This document shows positions 15,301 to 23,895 of a stretch of DNA of 26,996 nucleotides, piece by piece (positions within the stretch are counted from its first letter, which is position 1; each line of letters begins with the position of its first letter). Location: positions 1-26,996 of the forward strand of contig JAFQUA010000059.1 of the NCBI GenBank assembly GCA_017408725.1, in the 5' to 3' direction. The notes under the pieces were generated by a model that saw only the letters and a list, made by a program, of their open reading frames with translations, was not told the DNA's origin and ran no database searches. Made by a program: the position numbers and the translations under genes. The stretch comes from Oscillospiraceae bacterium (GTDB lineage: Bacteria; Bacillota_A; Clostridia; Oscillospirales; Oscillospiraceae).

Positions 15301-15803
15301 TCCGGCGTCTTTACGAAAGCCGGGATATTGATGCCACCATCAATGAGCTGCTGGCCTTCATCGGCACCCACTTCAATGTCAGCCGTGTCTACATTTTTGA
15401 GAACAACGAGGATAACACCACCTGCAGCAACACCTTTGAGTGGTGCAACGAGGGTATTGAACCCCAGCTTGATTTCCTGCAGGATCTGAACTATGAAAAT
15501 GACCTGCCCGGTTGGAAAGAGGTATACGAGCCCACCGGCGTGCTGTACTGCTCGGATGTCAGTGAACTGGCACCTCATATTCGGGAGATCGTAGAACCTC
15601 AGGGCATCAAGAGCATGCTCCACTGCGCCATCATGGACCGGGGCGTATTCCGCGGCTATGTGGGTTTTGACGAATGTACTGCCAACTACTTGTGGACACA
15701 GGGACAGATCTCTCTGCTGCAGTTCATGGCAGAAGTTCTGGCGGTATTTTTGATCAAGCAGCGCTCTATTGATCAAAAGATTCCCGAACAGAGAAATAAT
15801 TAA
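12387..15803 (+). CDS. REC/HD-GYP/PAS/GGDEF/GAF cyclic-di-GMP turnover protein
   Basis: A 1138-residue cytosolic signalling protein. In order: receiver-like domain (about 8-120; Asp58 at the phosphoacceptor place, Lys111 in QKPY); HD-GYP phosphodiesterase (about 150-345) with HD at 210-211, HHERWDGKGYPKGL with GYP at 277-279, and DAYDAL; two PAS-like regions (about 390-640); PAS (about 648-763); GGDEF cyclase (about 775-935) with intact GGDEF (853-857) and I-site RSQD (844-847); GAF (about 968-1123). Both synthesis and breakdown of c-di-GMP are thus possible, with product inhibition. GGAGG lies 7 nt before the ATG at 12387. No histidine kinase is adjacent. Which activity dominates cannot be read from sequence. 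Confidence 0.93.
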   Translation: MKSRMKDTLLLVGDASSDRAELHAIFESSYNLLEADNAAQGIMLVEQNSQCIAAVLADISLSDENGLRALIAACHPSEENEIPVVCLVTPIGTGQREETAFLLGAADVVQKPYTSISIQRRVQVLVDLYMHQWHLEKLVEEQSQTIRNTNQVMVDTLSAIIEHRSTESGNHVLRIRRFTQILLQEVARCCPEYELDESSIDRISTASALHDIGKISIPDVILNKNGKLTPEEFEIMKTHTTVGGQLTEQIGDIGDPMYLRYIYNICLYHHERWDGKGYPKGLKENEIPICAQVVGLVDAYDALTTPRVYKPAFPHEKAVNMILNGECGTFSPKLLECFKRVRQGFENLSHLYADGYSPKSDQIRIPLPGPVHKTHALNAMQLSQLKYQTVLHHLNDTVIELDIDHRNYHVVYNPDPDFVSLFNNASFEEMSLQLMRDGAHPEDTESMEQMQQQIREKLFVQNHRKITFRCRIFSHIYGAYFPYEVIILRVNTGVPDQRILLAVFHNLEDTALKSTSPTRNVLPDSFALYGLSSGALCCFMDESLTIDHGAGTLFPLTGFSATDILTQFDGSLLKMIAPEDRNNIPDLTGTENQAWECRIACKDRPPVWVLAKSRSSIDSEGRDVCYLLFVDITASKNREAQLEGQVIFHQTLVNLSEGVILEYDLRSKALTCSGRWQQRFGYPLSVNDLFPQPDNVTHIHPDDIPVIRRAIKNILHSKHSDMADVRIANSEGRYIWNRIRCGAIFDSEDIPVSITAIIYDIDELKSDALAMKKQAERDSLTKLLNKASAQQAVVDYLDSRGSESTAALLILDLDNFKTVNDTLGHLYGDAVLTQIGETLRNLFRSQDIVGRIGGDEFLILLKDIPGKEMVLERCQLLVNTFRELLHRLMPKLQVSVSVGAALVPTHGTNFADLFRHADEALYTAKHNGKCQFHLYDAQDAYTALSDAALAMTRIDSDEQPGQGDDSIIRFVFRRLYESRDIDATINELLAFIGTHFNVSRVYIFENNEDNTTCSNTFEWCNEGIEPQLDFLQDLNYENDLPGWKEVYEPTGVLYCSDVSELAPHIREIVEPQGIKSMLHCAIMDRGVFRGYVGFDECTANYLWTQGQISLLQFMAEVLAVFLIKQRSIDQKIPEQRNN

Positions 15804-15813
15804 GGAGAATCCT

Positions 15814-16320
15814 ATGCAGTACGATTTTGCTTCATCATAAACCGCTAGGCAATAGATGCTTTTACTGCAAACACCCCCCGGGGATTCCCACGGAAGGCTT
15901 TGACCGGCTGCATCGCCAAAAACGAGCCCACAGCAATGCTGATGAAAAACGCCATGTTCCCAAAACAGCCCTGCCGGGATATTACCGCCTATTGGTTACA
16001 CCGGCGGGATAATAAAAAGTCCTCGGTTGGCATAGTGTCAAATCTGGAACCTGCCAATGGGCCGGTCTACAAGCTGGATGTGTACTATCTGTTTGACTCT
16101 ATTGAATCCAATCAGGAAATCCTGCACGAATTTGGTTTTCAGGTCTTCCAAATACCGCCAACTTGCAGGGGCTGGATATATCCTACTCCAAATTCCAGAC
16201 TCAACAGGATGGGATCCTGTATAAGATCTACTTTGAATCCAACGGATATCTCTGCGCCGCGGACATTTACGCTACAGCAGATTCCACCCTTGCTGAGCTG
16301 CTGAATGCCATTTTTGCATA
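15814..16320 (+). pseudogene. Decayed coding remnant(s)
   Basis: A strong site (AAGGAG) 10 nt past the previous stop leads to an ATG that stops after eight codons (MQYDFASS). Downstream, protein-like fragments lie in different frames: one through about 15926-16155 (containing NAMFPKQPCRDITAYWLHRR and GPVYKLDVYYLFDSIES) and, after a frameshift near 16155, a second ending at 16320 (GLDISYSKFQTQQDG, LAELLNAIFA). The first few residues, joined across frames (MQYDF, IINR, AIDA, EGFD), faintly resemble the N-terminus of PatB/MalY-type aminotransferases; the rest is unrecognised. Probably one or two genes in decay; sequencing error cannot explain all the breaks. Confidence 0.55.
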
Positions 16321-16325
16321 AAACA

Positions 16326-16349
16326 CGGGCGTGCCTTACGGCACGCCCG
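16326..16349. terminator. Terminator downstream of gdhA
   Basis: A 10-bp perfect stem CGGGCGTGCC / GGCACGCCCG with a TTAC loop. On the minus strand it follows the gdhA stop by 14 nt and is followed by TGTTTT; on the plus strand it is followed by CTCTGTTTTC. Likely used by gdhA. Confidence 0.8.
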
Positions 16350-16363
16350 CTCTGTTTTCATAA

Positions 16364-17800
<1,437 letters not shown>

Positions 17801-17816
17801 ATTTTCAGCAAAATAT

Positions 17817-17843
17817 GGGCAGGTTGGGGTTTCCAACCTGCCC
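17817..17843. terminator. Terminator after the TldE/PmbA fragment
   Basis: An 11-bp perfect stem GGGCAGGTTGG / CCAACCTGCCC with a 5-nt loop, 26 nt past the stop of the minus-strand fragment; read leftward it is followed by ATATTTTG. Its survival fits a gene that was once intact. Confidence 0.7.
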
Positions 17844-17868
17844 AGTTTTGTCTATATTGTACGGACAT

Positions 17869-18102
17869 TTATTTGCCTGCAACGGACAAGCCTTCCACCA
17901 GCACACTGGGTGCGCCGAACCGTCCCATGCCGGGCATTTCCAGATTGGAAGCCACGGCGGTGATGTTCTTCAGCAGTTCATAGAAGTTACCTGCCACAGT
18001 GAAGGACTTGACATACTCTGCATTCTTGCCATCGCGGATCATAAAGCCGCTGCTCTGCAACGAGAAGTCACCGGAAATGGGATCGGCACCGGTGGAAACC
18101 GC
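17869..18102 (-). pseudogene. Truncated TldE/PmbA metallopeptidase fragment (C-terminal end only)
   Basis: The minus strand encodes the last ~77 residues of a TldD/PmbA-family protein: AVSTGADPISGDFSLQSSGF, RDGKNAEYVKSFTVAGNF, and a terminal GAPSVLVEGLSVAGK. The intact family is about 440 residues. Upstream of the fragment the frame closes at a TAA (about 18108-18106), and no N-terminal part is present up to the sortase promoter. A short ATG frame (ISRETCLRVL) just upstream is out of homology. The rest was evidently lost by deletion. Family identity rests on recognition of the C-terminal signature. Confidence 0.75.
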
Positions 18103-18279
18103 TTTTTACAGAACCCGCAGACAGGTTTCTCTGGAAATCATAGTATAACACTTCTTTTGTGGATTTTCTTTTTGGTAATGATACCATTTTAGCATTTTAC
18201 AGTTGCGTTTGCAACAGTTTTGTAAAACACGCCCAAATGATCCTTTTGTTGGCGCAGCATAACAGCCCCAAAAAATTAC

Positions 18280-18308
18280 TTTACAATTGCCGGGAAATTT
18301 TGTATGAT
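18280..18308 (+). promoter_or_regulatory. Sigma-A promoter of the sortase gene
   Basis: TTTACA (18280-18285), 17-nt spacer, TATGAT (18303-18308). The ATG at 18304 sits in the -10 box, so translation must begin at the ATG at 18337. Confidence 0.75.
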
Positions 18309-18336
18309 AAATGCACCCTTGAAAGGACGGATTTTT

Positions 18337-19233
18337 ATGGAACAAGAAAAGAAAAAGGAAGGGAAGCTTGCGAACTTTTTATCCCTTAAGGTAGGTAGAA
18401 TAAGTGTTGCTGGTCTTCTGTATTGTCTGGCTATAGCCATTTTAGGCGGTGTTTTTATATTTAGTTCTGCCTATCTAATAAATTACTGGGTGGATTCCCG
18501 GCAAGCCGGCAGTGATTATGATGATCTGGCAAGCCGCCTGGAAAGCCTGCGCGCTACCACTCCCACACAGCCGGAGACTACCGCGCCCCCGAATCCGGCA
18601 ACAGATCCCAATACCGGCATTACAGATTCGAAGCCAACCGAACCCACAGAACCACAGATCCTTCCGGAGTACTTGCCCTTCTACGAACTGAATAATGACA
18701 TGGTCGGCTGGATCACCATTGCGGATACCAAGGTCAATTACCCCGTTATGCAGACTCCCGACAATCCGGACTATTATCTGAAACGGAATTTCTACAAAAT
18801 GAGTTCTGACTGGGGTGCGATCTACGCCCGGGAGTCCTGCGACATCAACCGCCCCTCCGACAATATTACACTCTACGGCCATCATATGAAAGACGGCTCC
18901 ATGTTTGCCCAGCTGCACAAGTTCCAGTCCAAGGACTTCTGGCAGACACACCAGACATTCACCTTTGACACTCTTTATGAGCACCATACTTACACAATCT
19001 GGGCCGTATTTAAAACCTCTGCCAATATTACTGAAAACTATTACCCCTACCATCGCTTCAGCGATGCTGCTACGGAAGAGGAGTTCAACGAATTTGTACA
19101 AACCATAAAAAAAATGGATTACTATGATACCGGCATCACACCGGTATACGGAGACAAATTAGTAACCCTTTCCACCTGCGAATACACATTGGACAACGGC
19201 CGTTTTGTGGTTTGCGCTGTCCGCACATCCTAA
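18337..19233 (+). CDS. Class B sortase
   Basis: A 298-residue membrane-anchored transpeptidase that links surface proteins to peptidoglycan. N-terminal membrane helix (about 19-52), Thr/Pro-rich linker (about 72-110), then the sortase barrel. Catalytic residues: His182/183 in LYGHHMKDGSMF, Cys281 in TLSTCEY, Arg289 in NGRFVVCAVR. The YGHHMKDGSMFAQL and YTIWAVFKT segments are typical of class B. AAAGGA lies 9 nt before the ATG at 18337. It is monocistronic between its own promoter and a bidirectional terminator. The VWA surface protein with IPKTG, 7 kb away, is a plausible substrate; C. difficile SrtB accepts (S/P)PxTG motifs. Confidence 0.93.
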   Translation: MEQEKKKEGKLANFLSLKVGRISVAGLLYCLAIAILGGVFIFSSAYLINYWVDSRQAGSDYDDLASRLESLRATTPTQPETTAPPNPATDPNTGITDSKPTEPTEPQILPEYLPFYELNNDMVGWITIADTKVNYPVMQTPDNPDYYLKRNFYKMSSDWGAIYARESCDINRPSDNITLYGHHMKDGSMFAQLHKFQSKDFWQTHQTFTFDTLYEHHTYTIWAVFKTSANITENYYPYHRFSDAATEEEFNEFVQTIKKMDYYDTGITPVYGDKLVTLSTCEYTLDNGRFVVCAVRTS

Positions 19234-19237
19234 ACAT

Positions 19238-19273
19238 AAAAAACCGGTGCTGCCTGCGGCTGCACCGGTTTTT
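19238..19273. terminator. Bidirectional terminator between sortase and secreted protein genes
   Basis: Stem AAAAAACCGGTGC / GCACCGGTTTTT with an 11-nt loop, giving A and T tracts on both sides, between convergent genes that end at 19233 and 19277. Confidence 0.85.
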
Positions 19274-19276
19274 CCA

Positions 19277-20962
19277 TCATAGCTTTGATTGGGTTTCCGT
19301 GGGATTACCACTCTGGGCTTGGACAGCAACGAAGCAAGGTGCCGTTTCATGCAAGGCAGTGCCTGCTGCCACCAGCGTGCCTCCCGGTCTCCGCCAGTTC
19401 TCGATCATATTTCTATCCGAATCAATAGGAGAGATCTCCCACCCTACCGGAATTCCATTGAGATAGTAGCGCAAGAAACCGTCTACCATCTGCCATCCGG
19501 ACAAACCGTCACTTTCGGCCAACCACTGGGCGTACAGCGTCACATCGGCAAGTATCTCATATTCATCCGTAACCATTTGATCGCCCCTAGGGTCCAACGC
19601 CCAGCCTGCAAAGGTATAGCCGGCTCGGCTGGCAATAGGAAGGGTTTTAATACCGCTTCCGTATGCATTCACCGTTTGGCTAATCTGAGGGGCTCCGCCG
19701 TTCCCGTCAAAGGTTACGGTAGCATACTGCTTCCAATCTGTCACCACACGAAACTCAGAATTCCACACCGTCACGGTATCGCTGTCCATCACCGCAGCAC
19801 CATCCTTCAGCACATAGGTTTCTACATCTGCGGTTATAGCGATTCTGTAAGTTCCCGCCTGCAGCCGTCGGAAAGTCATATACCGGTCCAACTGCCAGGT
19901 GTTGAGACTGACACTCTTGCCGTCCACCTCCAGCTGTCCCTCCATGATCGGTTCGGTCATGCCTTTGGCTGGATCGTAGACCATAACTTTCACATTGCGG
20001 ATTCGGCTGTCAACAGAGAATATGGTACCCCGTAAAACAAAGCCATTTCCTTTGCGTACAACCGTTGGTATTCGGTGATCGGCAAGACCCAGATCGTCAA
20101 AGCAATCTGCCACCCGTACCAGCTTTTCCGCAGAAATATACTCCGGCACGCCGTCCTGGTCAATGCGGTACCAATATTTTCCACCAGGAGTTTCCAGCAG
20201 TGCCGTAACCTTTACCATTTCACCGGCTATCGCAATATGGCCGCTCAAAGACCCGTTATAAATTCCCGGATCAGCAGGTTCAGAATAGGTTGTTGCATCG
20301 CTGATGACCATGGCATACATACTGGAAGGATATTCCCGGCAGGCATCGGCATAGGTTTTCAGCCCAAAATATGCCACACCGTCGAACACTGTCCATTGGG
20401 CGTAATAATCACAGAAGGTATCAATAGAGCAGTGAATTGGCTCTCCTTCTGCCCAGTATCTTCCATCCAACGAAGTCGAATAGCACTCCACAAAGTATAC
20501 CGTACCGTCCACGATGCCATGTACAAACACGGCGTGTCCGTAAATACTGCCTTCACGGGTATTGGTTTTCTGGAAGCCCACAAGGATATTATAGGCATCT
20601 ACCGTTCCGTTGCGGGTAATGGAATTGAGTGCTGTACGCAGATCGTACTGCGCTGCGGGGTAACACTTAACACGATAGCCGCCGGTGGTAGTGCCCAGAT
20701 TGCTGTAATGGTCGTACTCATCCTTACCGTCGCAGCCGTACTTCTGGGTATCGATGCCTAACAGATAGGTCTGCCAGTTGACCAGGGAGCCGCAGTATCC
20801 GTTAAAGGACCATCTGCCGGAGTACCGGATAGCGGAACGATACGTATTCTTGATCTGCGTTTCCAGTTCTGCCGCCTTGGATGTAACGGCGGACGCAGGG
20901 GTTGGAATCAGCAGTATTATAATTGCGATTGCCAGAAACAGGGAAATCACGCGGAGTTTCAC
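19277..20962 (-). CDS. Secreted cysteine-peptidase-like protein with SH3-like and InlB repeat domains
   Basis: A 561-residue exported protein. Signal peptide (1-25, PASA); a papain/CHAP-like domain (about 30-215) with candidate Cys57 (GYCGSLVNW) and His143 (YGHAVFVHG); an SH3-like segment (about 230-290, ending EYISAEKLVRV); a beta-rich region; one InlB-type repeat (about 425-495, AGYTFAGWA...TLYAQW); and a C-terminal GW-type wall-binding-like stretch (GWQMVDGFLRYYLNGIPVGW). No sorting signal. The start is GTG, with AAAGGA 10 nt upstream. It may cut peptidoglycan or proteins at the cell surface; the substrate is unknown. Shares the InlB module with the VWA protein and is convergent with the sortase gene. 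Confidence 0.85.
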   Translation of the reverse strand: MKLRVISLFLAIAIIILLIPTPASAVTSKAAELETQIKNTYRSAIRYSGRWSFNGYCGSLVNWQTYLLGIDTQKYGCDGKDEYDHYSNLGTTTGGYRVKCYPAAQYDLRTALNSITRNGTVDAYNILVGFQKTNTREGSIYGHAVFVHGIVDGTVYFVECYSTSLDGRYWAEGEPIHCSIDTFCDYYAQWTVFDGVAYFGLKTYADACREYPSSMYAMVISDATTYSEPADPGIYNGSLSGHIAIAGEMVKVTALLETPGGKYWYRIDQDGVPEYISAEKLVRVADCFDDLGLADHRIPTVVRKGNGFVLRGTIFSVDSRIRNVKVMVYDPAKGMTEPIMEGQLEVDGKSVSLNTWQLDRYMTFRRLQAGTYRIAITADVETYVLKDGAAVMDSDTVTVWNSEFRVVTDWKQYATVTFDGNGGAPQISQTVNAYGSGIKTLPIASRAGYTFAGWALDPRGDQMVTDEYEILADVTLYAQWLAESDGLSGWQMVDGFLRYYLNGIPVGWEISPIDSDRNMIENWRRPGGTLVAAGTALHETAPCFVAVQAQSGNPTETQSKL

Positions 20963-20998
20963 TGTATCGCCGTCCTTTCACCAGAATAAGCATTCAGG

Positions 20999-21063
20999 AT
21001 AATATGTCGAATTTGTGTAACAATTATGGGAATTTTTCCCAGAGACTGTAACAAATTGTAACA
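20999..21063. promoter_or_regulatory. Triple TGTAACA repeats and candidate -10 upstream of the secreted protein gene
   Basis: TGTAACA occurs at 21016-21022, 21047-21053 and 21057-21063 in the leader region, with GGGAATTTTTCCC between the first two. A minus-strand TATTAT (21004-20999) could be a -10, but no good -35 stands 16-18 bp upstream. The repeats may be an operator for a regulator; this is speculative. Confidence 0.3.
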
Positions 21064-21172
21064 CATCGATTTTAAATAATCAAGAGCAATTCATCATATT
21101 TTGTTGTTTATTTTGCTCTTTTTGCGTCTTTTTTCTTAATTTTTTGATTTGGTTTACCATAATTCCCGGAAA

Positions 21173-21201
21173 AATGCCGCAGTTCACAGAACTGCGGCAT
21201 T
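21173..21201 (-). terminator. Terminator of the acsV operon
   Basis: A 12-bp perfect stem AATGCCGCAGTT / AACTGCGGCATT with a 5-nt loop; on the minus strand it runs into TTTTT. It lies 19 nt past the stop of the DUF3786 gene. Confidence 0.9.
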
Positions 21202-21220
21202 GTAACCTTTATGCAATTTT

Positions 21221-21829
21221 TTACATATTCGCCTTGATTGTAGAGATCAAAATATCACCTGCAACCACCCTGTCCTCGGCTGCAAAGCCCTCGGAGAAAT
21301 TGTCAGAATACAGGATCTGGGCGTTGGGCGGAAACTCATCGTCCCCTTCCCAGACAAGAATCTGCATCTGGAAATCACCGATCAAATTGAACTCAAAGCC
21401 TGCATCTCCATGGCTCAGTGCTGCAGCACCCATCTTCTCGCAGGCAGCTTTGAAGGCCGCCAACCGGGTGCCAAAGGTAAAGGCGGCACGGGTCAGCACC
21501 CGGCCCGTATAGGGCTTGATGTACATTTCGCCCCAAGGCATTTCCCGGAAAGTCTTCCACTGACCTGCCCACGCAACGGTCTTACTTTCCAACAAGTATC
21601 GGAGCAAAAAAGTCTGAGTGGGCAGCGGCGGCAATTTGCCGCCGTCCAGCGCCCGCAAGGCATAGGACGGATGGGAAACAGCAAACTCTCTGTCAAGCAG
21701 GTTTACATAAATTTCTTCTCCGTCCCACTTTGCACCGGTACGCTCTGCCGCCTCTTGGGGATCCAAGGTACGGAACAGCTCCTCATAATGGGCAAAAGGG
21801 ACTTCTTCCTTGTGATTTTCTACTTGCAT
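21221..21829 (-). CDS. DUF3786-family protein
   Basis: A 202-residue soluble protein of the DUF3786 type, by resemblance: EIYVNLLDREFAVSHPSY, LLRYLLESKTVAWAGQWKTF, FEFNLIGDFQMQILVWEGDDEFPPNAQILYSDN. Such proteins are often found next to corrinoid-methyltransferase and acetyl-CoA synthase genes, but no activity is assigned. The start at 21829 lies one base after the acsV stop, with AGGAG 7 nt upstream, so the two are co-translated. It is the last gene before a strong terminator. Its coupling to acsV suggests a part in corrinoid protein maturation or reactivation (inference). Confidence 0.85.
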   Translation of the reverse strand: MQVENHKEEVPFAHYEELFRTLDPQEAAERTGAKWDGEEIYVNLLDREFAVSHPSYALRALDGGKLPPLPTQTFLLRYLLESKTVAWAGQWKTFREMPWGEMYIKPYTGRVLTRAAFTFGTRLAAFKAACEKMGAAALSHGDAGFEFNLIGDFQMQILVWEGDDEFPPNAQILYSDNFSEGFAAEDRVVAGDILISTIKANM

Positions 21830-21830
21830 A

Positions 21831-23759
21831 TTACATCTCCTGTTTGGAATTCGGGAACAGTGACGCATCCGTATGGGGAATGAAGCAGGCCGCCACGAAG
21901 GAATCCATGTACCCCGGATAGGTGGAAAGCTCCAGATAAGTCATATTGGCGCCAACTTCGTGGCACTTTTCCACCGCCTCGTCGCTCATCACCATAGCGT
22001 AAGCGCCGGTGAGAGAGGAATTGCCGATGTAGTGGTACTTCTCCAGTTCTACATCAGGAAGCATGCCGATGTTGATGGCATTTTTCATATTGATACCGCT
22101 GCCGATACCGCCGGCAACACAAATCCGGTCGATGCAATCCGGTGTCATATCCACGCTTTGCAGCAATGTGTCGATACCGGAATAGATGGCACCCTTGGCG
22201 CGGATAAAATTATCAATGTCCACCTCATTGATGGAAACTTCCCGTCCGGTTTCCGATTCCTCGGGGAATGCGATCACATAACGGCCCATGCCGTGGTGAT
22301 CCCGCAGAATCCGTCTGTTTTCCCGGGAGAGCAAGCCTCTTGCATTGATAGCCTTCACCCGGTACAGTTCAGAAATGATGTCAATAATGCCACTGCCGCA
22401 GAGGCCCACCGGTTTCTGTCCGGCTTCGCCAACAATCGTTAAGGTAGGTTCCAGTGTATCTTTATCAATGGTAATGGCCTCAATGGCGCCGTCGGTTGCA
22501 CGCATACCGCAGGAAATGTCGCCGCCTTCAAAGGCAGGGCCGGCAGAGCAGGCACAGCTCATGAGGAAATCCCGGTTGCCGAATACGATCTCACCGTTGG
22601 TACCCAGATCGATGAACAGTGTCATCTCGTCGCTGTCCCACATCATGGTAGCCAGCGTACCGGCGGTGATATCACCGCCAACATAAGAACCGATGTTGGG
22701 AGCGATGACCACGGGAGCCAGAGGATTTGCCACCAGCTTCAGATCTCCGGCTTTCAGCCCATCCCACGCGAAGAAGCTGGGAATATAGGGGTCCATCCGC
22801 ACAGGGTCTGCATCCACACCCACCAAAAGGTGGTTCATGGTGGTATTGGCACCGATACACAAATTCACGATGCTTTTTGCGCTGATGAGCGCGCTCTTGC
22901 ACAAGTTGCCCAGAATGGGATTCAGCGTTTCCTTAACGATGGCATCCTGCAAAGCTTTCTTGCCGCCGGGCTTGGTGCTCTGGATGATCCGGTTGATAAC
23001 ATCCGCGCCAAAACGGATCTGCCCGTTGCCGGAAGAACCCTTGGCAAGCAATTTGCCACTTTGCAAATCTACTAGCACCATGGTAACGGTGGTAGTACCA
23101 ATGTCGATAGCCGCGCCCGCGATGACGGTGTCATCATAACTGCTCAGATCCATGCAGGTAAATACGCCGTCCCGAAGCTTACCCTTGACCGAGATCCGGA
23201 AATCGTTCTCCCGCAAAGTAGCTGCCAGCTTCACCATGACGCTGTAGGGCACTTCTACCCGGGCGATCTCTTCCCCGGCAGCTTGAATTGCCCACTGGAG
23301 CCGCTCGATATCCGGCATGGTGTCATCCTCGCTGGGGGCGGACATTTCCAGCTGGAATGCACGGAAGCTGTTTGTCATAGCAATGCCGCTGGCGGAAATG
23401 GTCTCCTGCGCCTTGGTAAACATGGCCACCTCCTCAGGAGAAGAAAGGTCTGCCGTCTTCATGCGGGTCTGGTAGGCACTGGCGATGTCCGGCACCAGCA
23501 CGGTGCAATCGGAAACCACCTTGCAGTTGCAGCTGAGGCGCCAGCCGGCCGTATATTCTTCGTCAGAGATATGGCGGGAGGGGATGGATTCCACCTCGCC
23601 CTCCAAAAGCCTTACGCGGCACTTGCCGCAGGAGCCGTTGCCGCTGCAGGGTGCGTCGATGGCAACATTGGCCCGGCGTGCCAGTTCCAGCAGATTATCA
23701 CCGGCGTTACACTCAATTTGAACAGGGCTTCCGCCCTCGATTTGGAAGGTTACTTTCAT
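21831..23759 (-). CDS. acsV: Corrinoid activation/regeneration protein AcsV (ASKHA ATPase with ferredoxin domain)
   Basis: A 642-residue reductive activator of the corrinoid iron-sulfur protein (RACo type), which returns Co(II) to Co(I) using ATP. N-terminal plant-type [2Fe-2S] domain (about 1-95) with Cys38, Cys44, Cys47 (APCSGNGSCGKC) and a fourth at Cys77 (LSCNC); linker; then the ASKHA actin-like ATPase region (about 205-640) with GAAIDIGTTTVTMVLVDL, FIDLGTNGEIV, and ICVAGGIGSGIN. Length fits the family. AAAGGA lies 10 nt before the ATG. It follows acsB by 171 bp, holding a palindromic element, and is coupled to the DUF3786 gene. Confidence 0.93.
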   Translation of the reverse strand: MKVTFQIEGGSPVQIECNAGDNLLELARRANVAIDAPCSGNGSCGKCRVRLLEGEVESIPSRHISDEEYTAGWRLSCNCKVVSDCTVLVPDIASAYQTRMKTADLSSPEEVAMFTKAQETISASGIAMTNSFRAFQLEMSAPSEDDTMPDIERLQWAIQAAGEEIARVEVPYSVMVKLAATLRENDFRISVKGKLRDGVFTCMDLSSYDDTVIAGAAIDIGTTTVTMVLVDLQSGKLLAKGSSGNGQIRFGADVINRIIQSTKPGGKKALQDAIVKETLNPILGNLCKSALISAKSIVNLCIGANTTMNHLLVGVDADPVRMDPYIPSFFAWDGLKAGDLKLVANPLAPVVIAPNIGSYVGGDITAGTLATMMWDSDEMTLFIDLGTNGEIVFGNRDFLMSCACSAGPAFEGGDISCGMRATDGAIEAITIDKDTLEPTLTIVGEAGQKPVGLCGSGIIDIISELYRVKAINARGLLSRENRRILRDHHGMGRYVIAFPEESETGREVSINEVDIDNFIRAKGAIYSGIDTLLQSVDMTPDCIDRICVAGGIGSGINMKNAINIGMLPDVELEKYHYIGNSSLTGAYAMVMSDEAVEKCHEVGANMTYLELSTYPGYMDSFVAACFIPHTDASLFPNSKQEM

Positions 23760-23786
23760 TCTCGGAAATTCCTTTCGGGAATAGAT

Positions 23787-23888
23787 AAAGCCTCCCCTGT
23801 GTAAGGGGAGGTGCCCCGCAGGGGCGGAGGGGTTGTAACAATCCCTCAGTCAGCTTCGCTGACAGCTCCCTTTGCACAAGGGAGCCTT
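23787..23888. repeat. Palindromic intergenic element between acsB and acsV
   Basis: About 102 bp consisting of two inverted arms meeting at AACAAT. The left arm contains CCTCCCCTGTGTAAGGGGAGG and GCCCCGCAGGGGC; the right arm GTCAGCTTCGCTGAC and GCTCCCTTTGCACAAGGGAGC. Each arm has two small hairpins and the arms are imperfect inverted copies of each other (CTCCCTTGTGCAAAGGGAG matches CTCCCCTGTGTAAGGGGAG). From memory, this CTCCCTTGTG...CAGCTTCGCTGACTGAGGGATTGT pattern is a very common intergenic repeat in Oscillospiraceae. Probably a non-autonomous MITE-like element. Confidence 0.8.
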
Positions 23889-23895
23889 CTACGGT

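Noticed and set aside
14403..15776. 457-residue open frame opposite the GGDEF and GAF region
   Set aside because: Antisense shadow of clearly assigned GGDEF and GAF domains.
18106..18345. 79-residue minus-strand frame overlapping the sortase start
   Set aside because: It overlaps the sortase promoter on the other strand and has no ribosome-binding site; its end (ISRETCLRVL) stops just before the TldE/PmbA remnant in a different context.
21005..21011. Spo0A box TGTCGAA
   Set aside because: A single 7-mer is expected a few times by chance in 27 kb on both strands; not enough to claim control by Spo0A.
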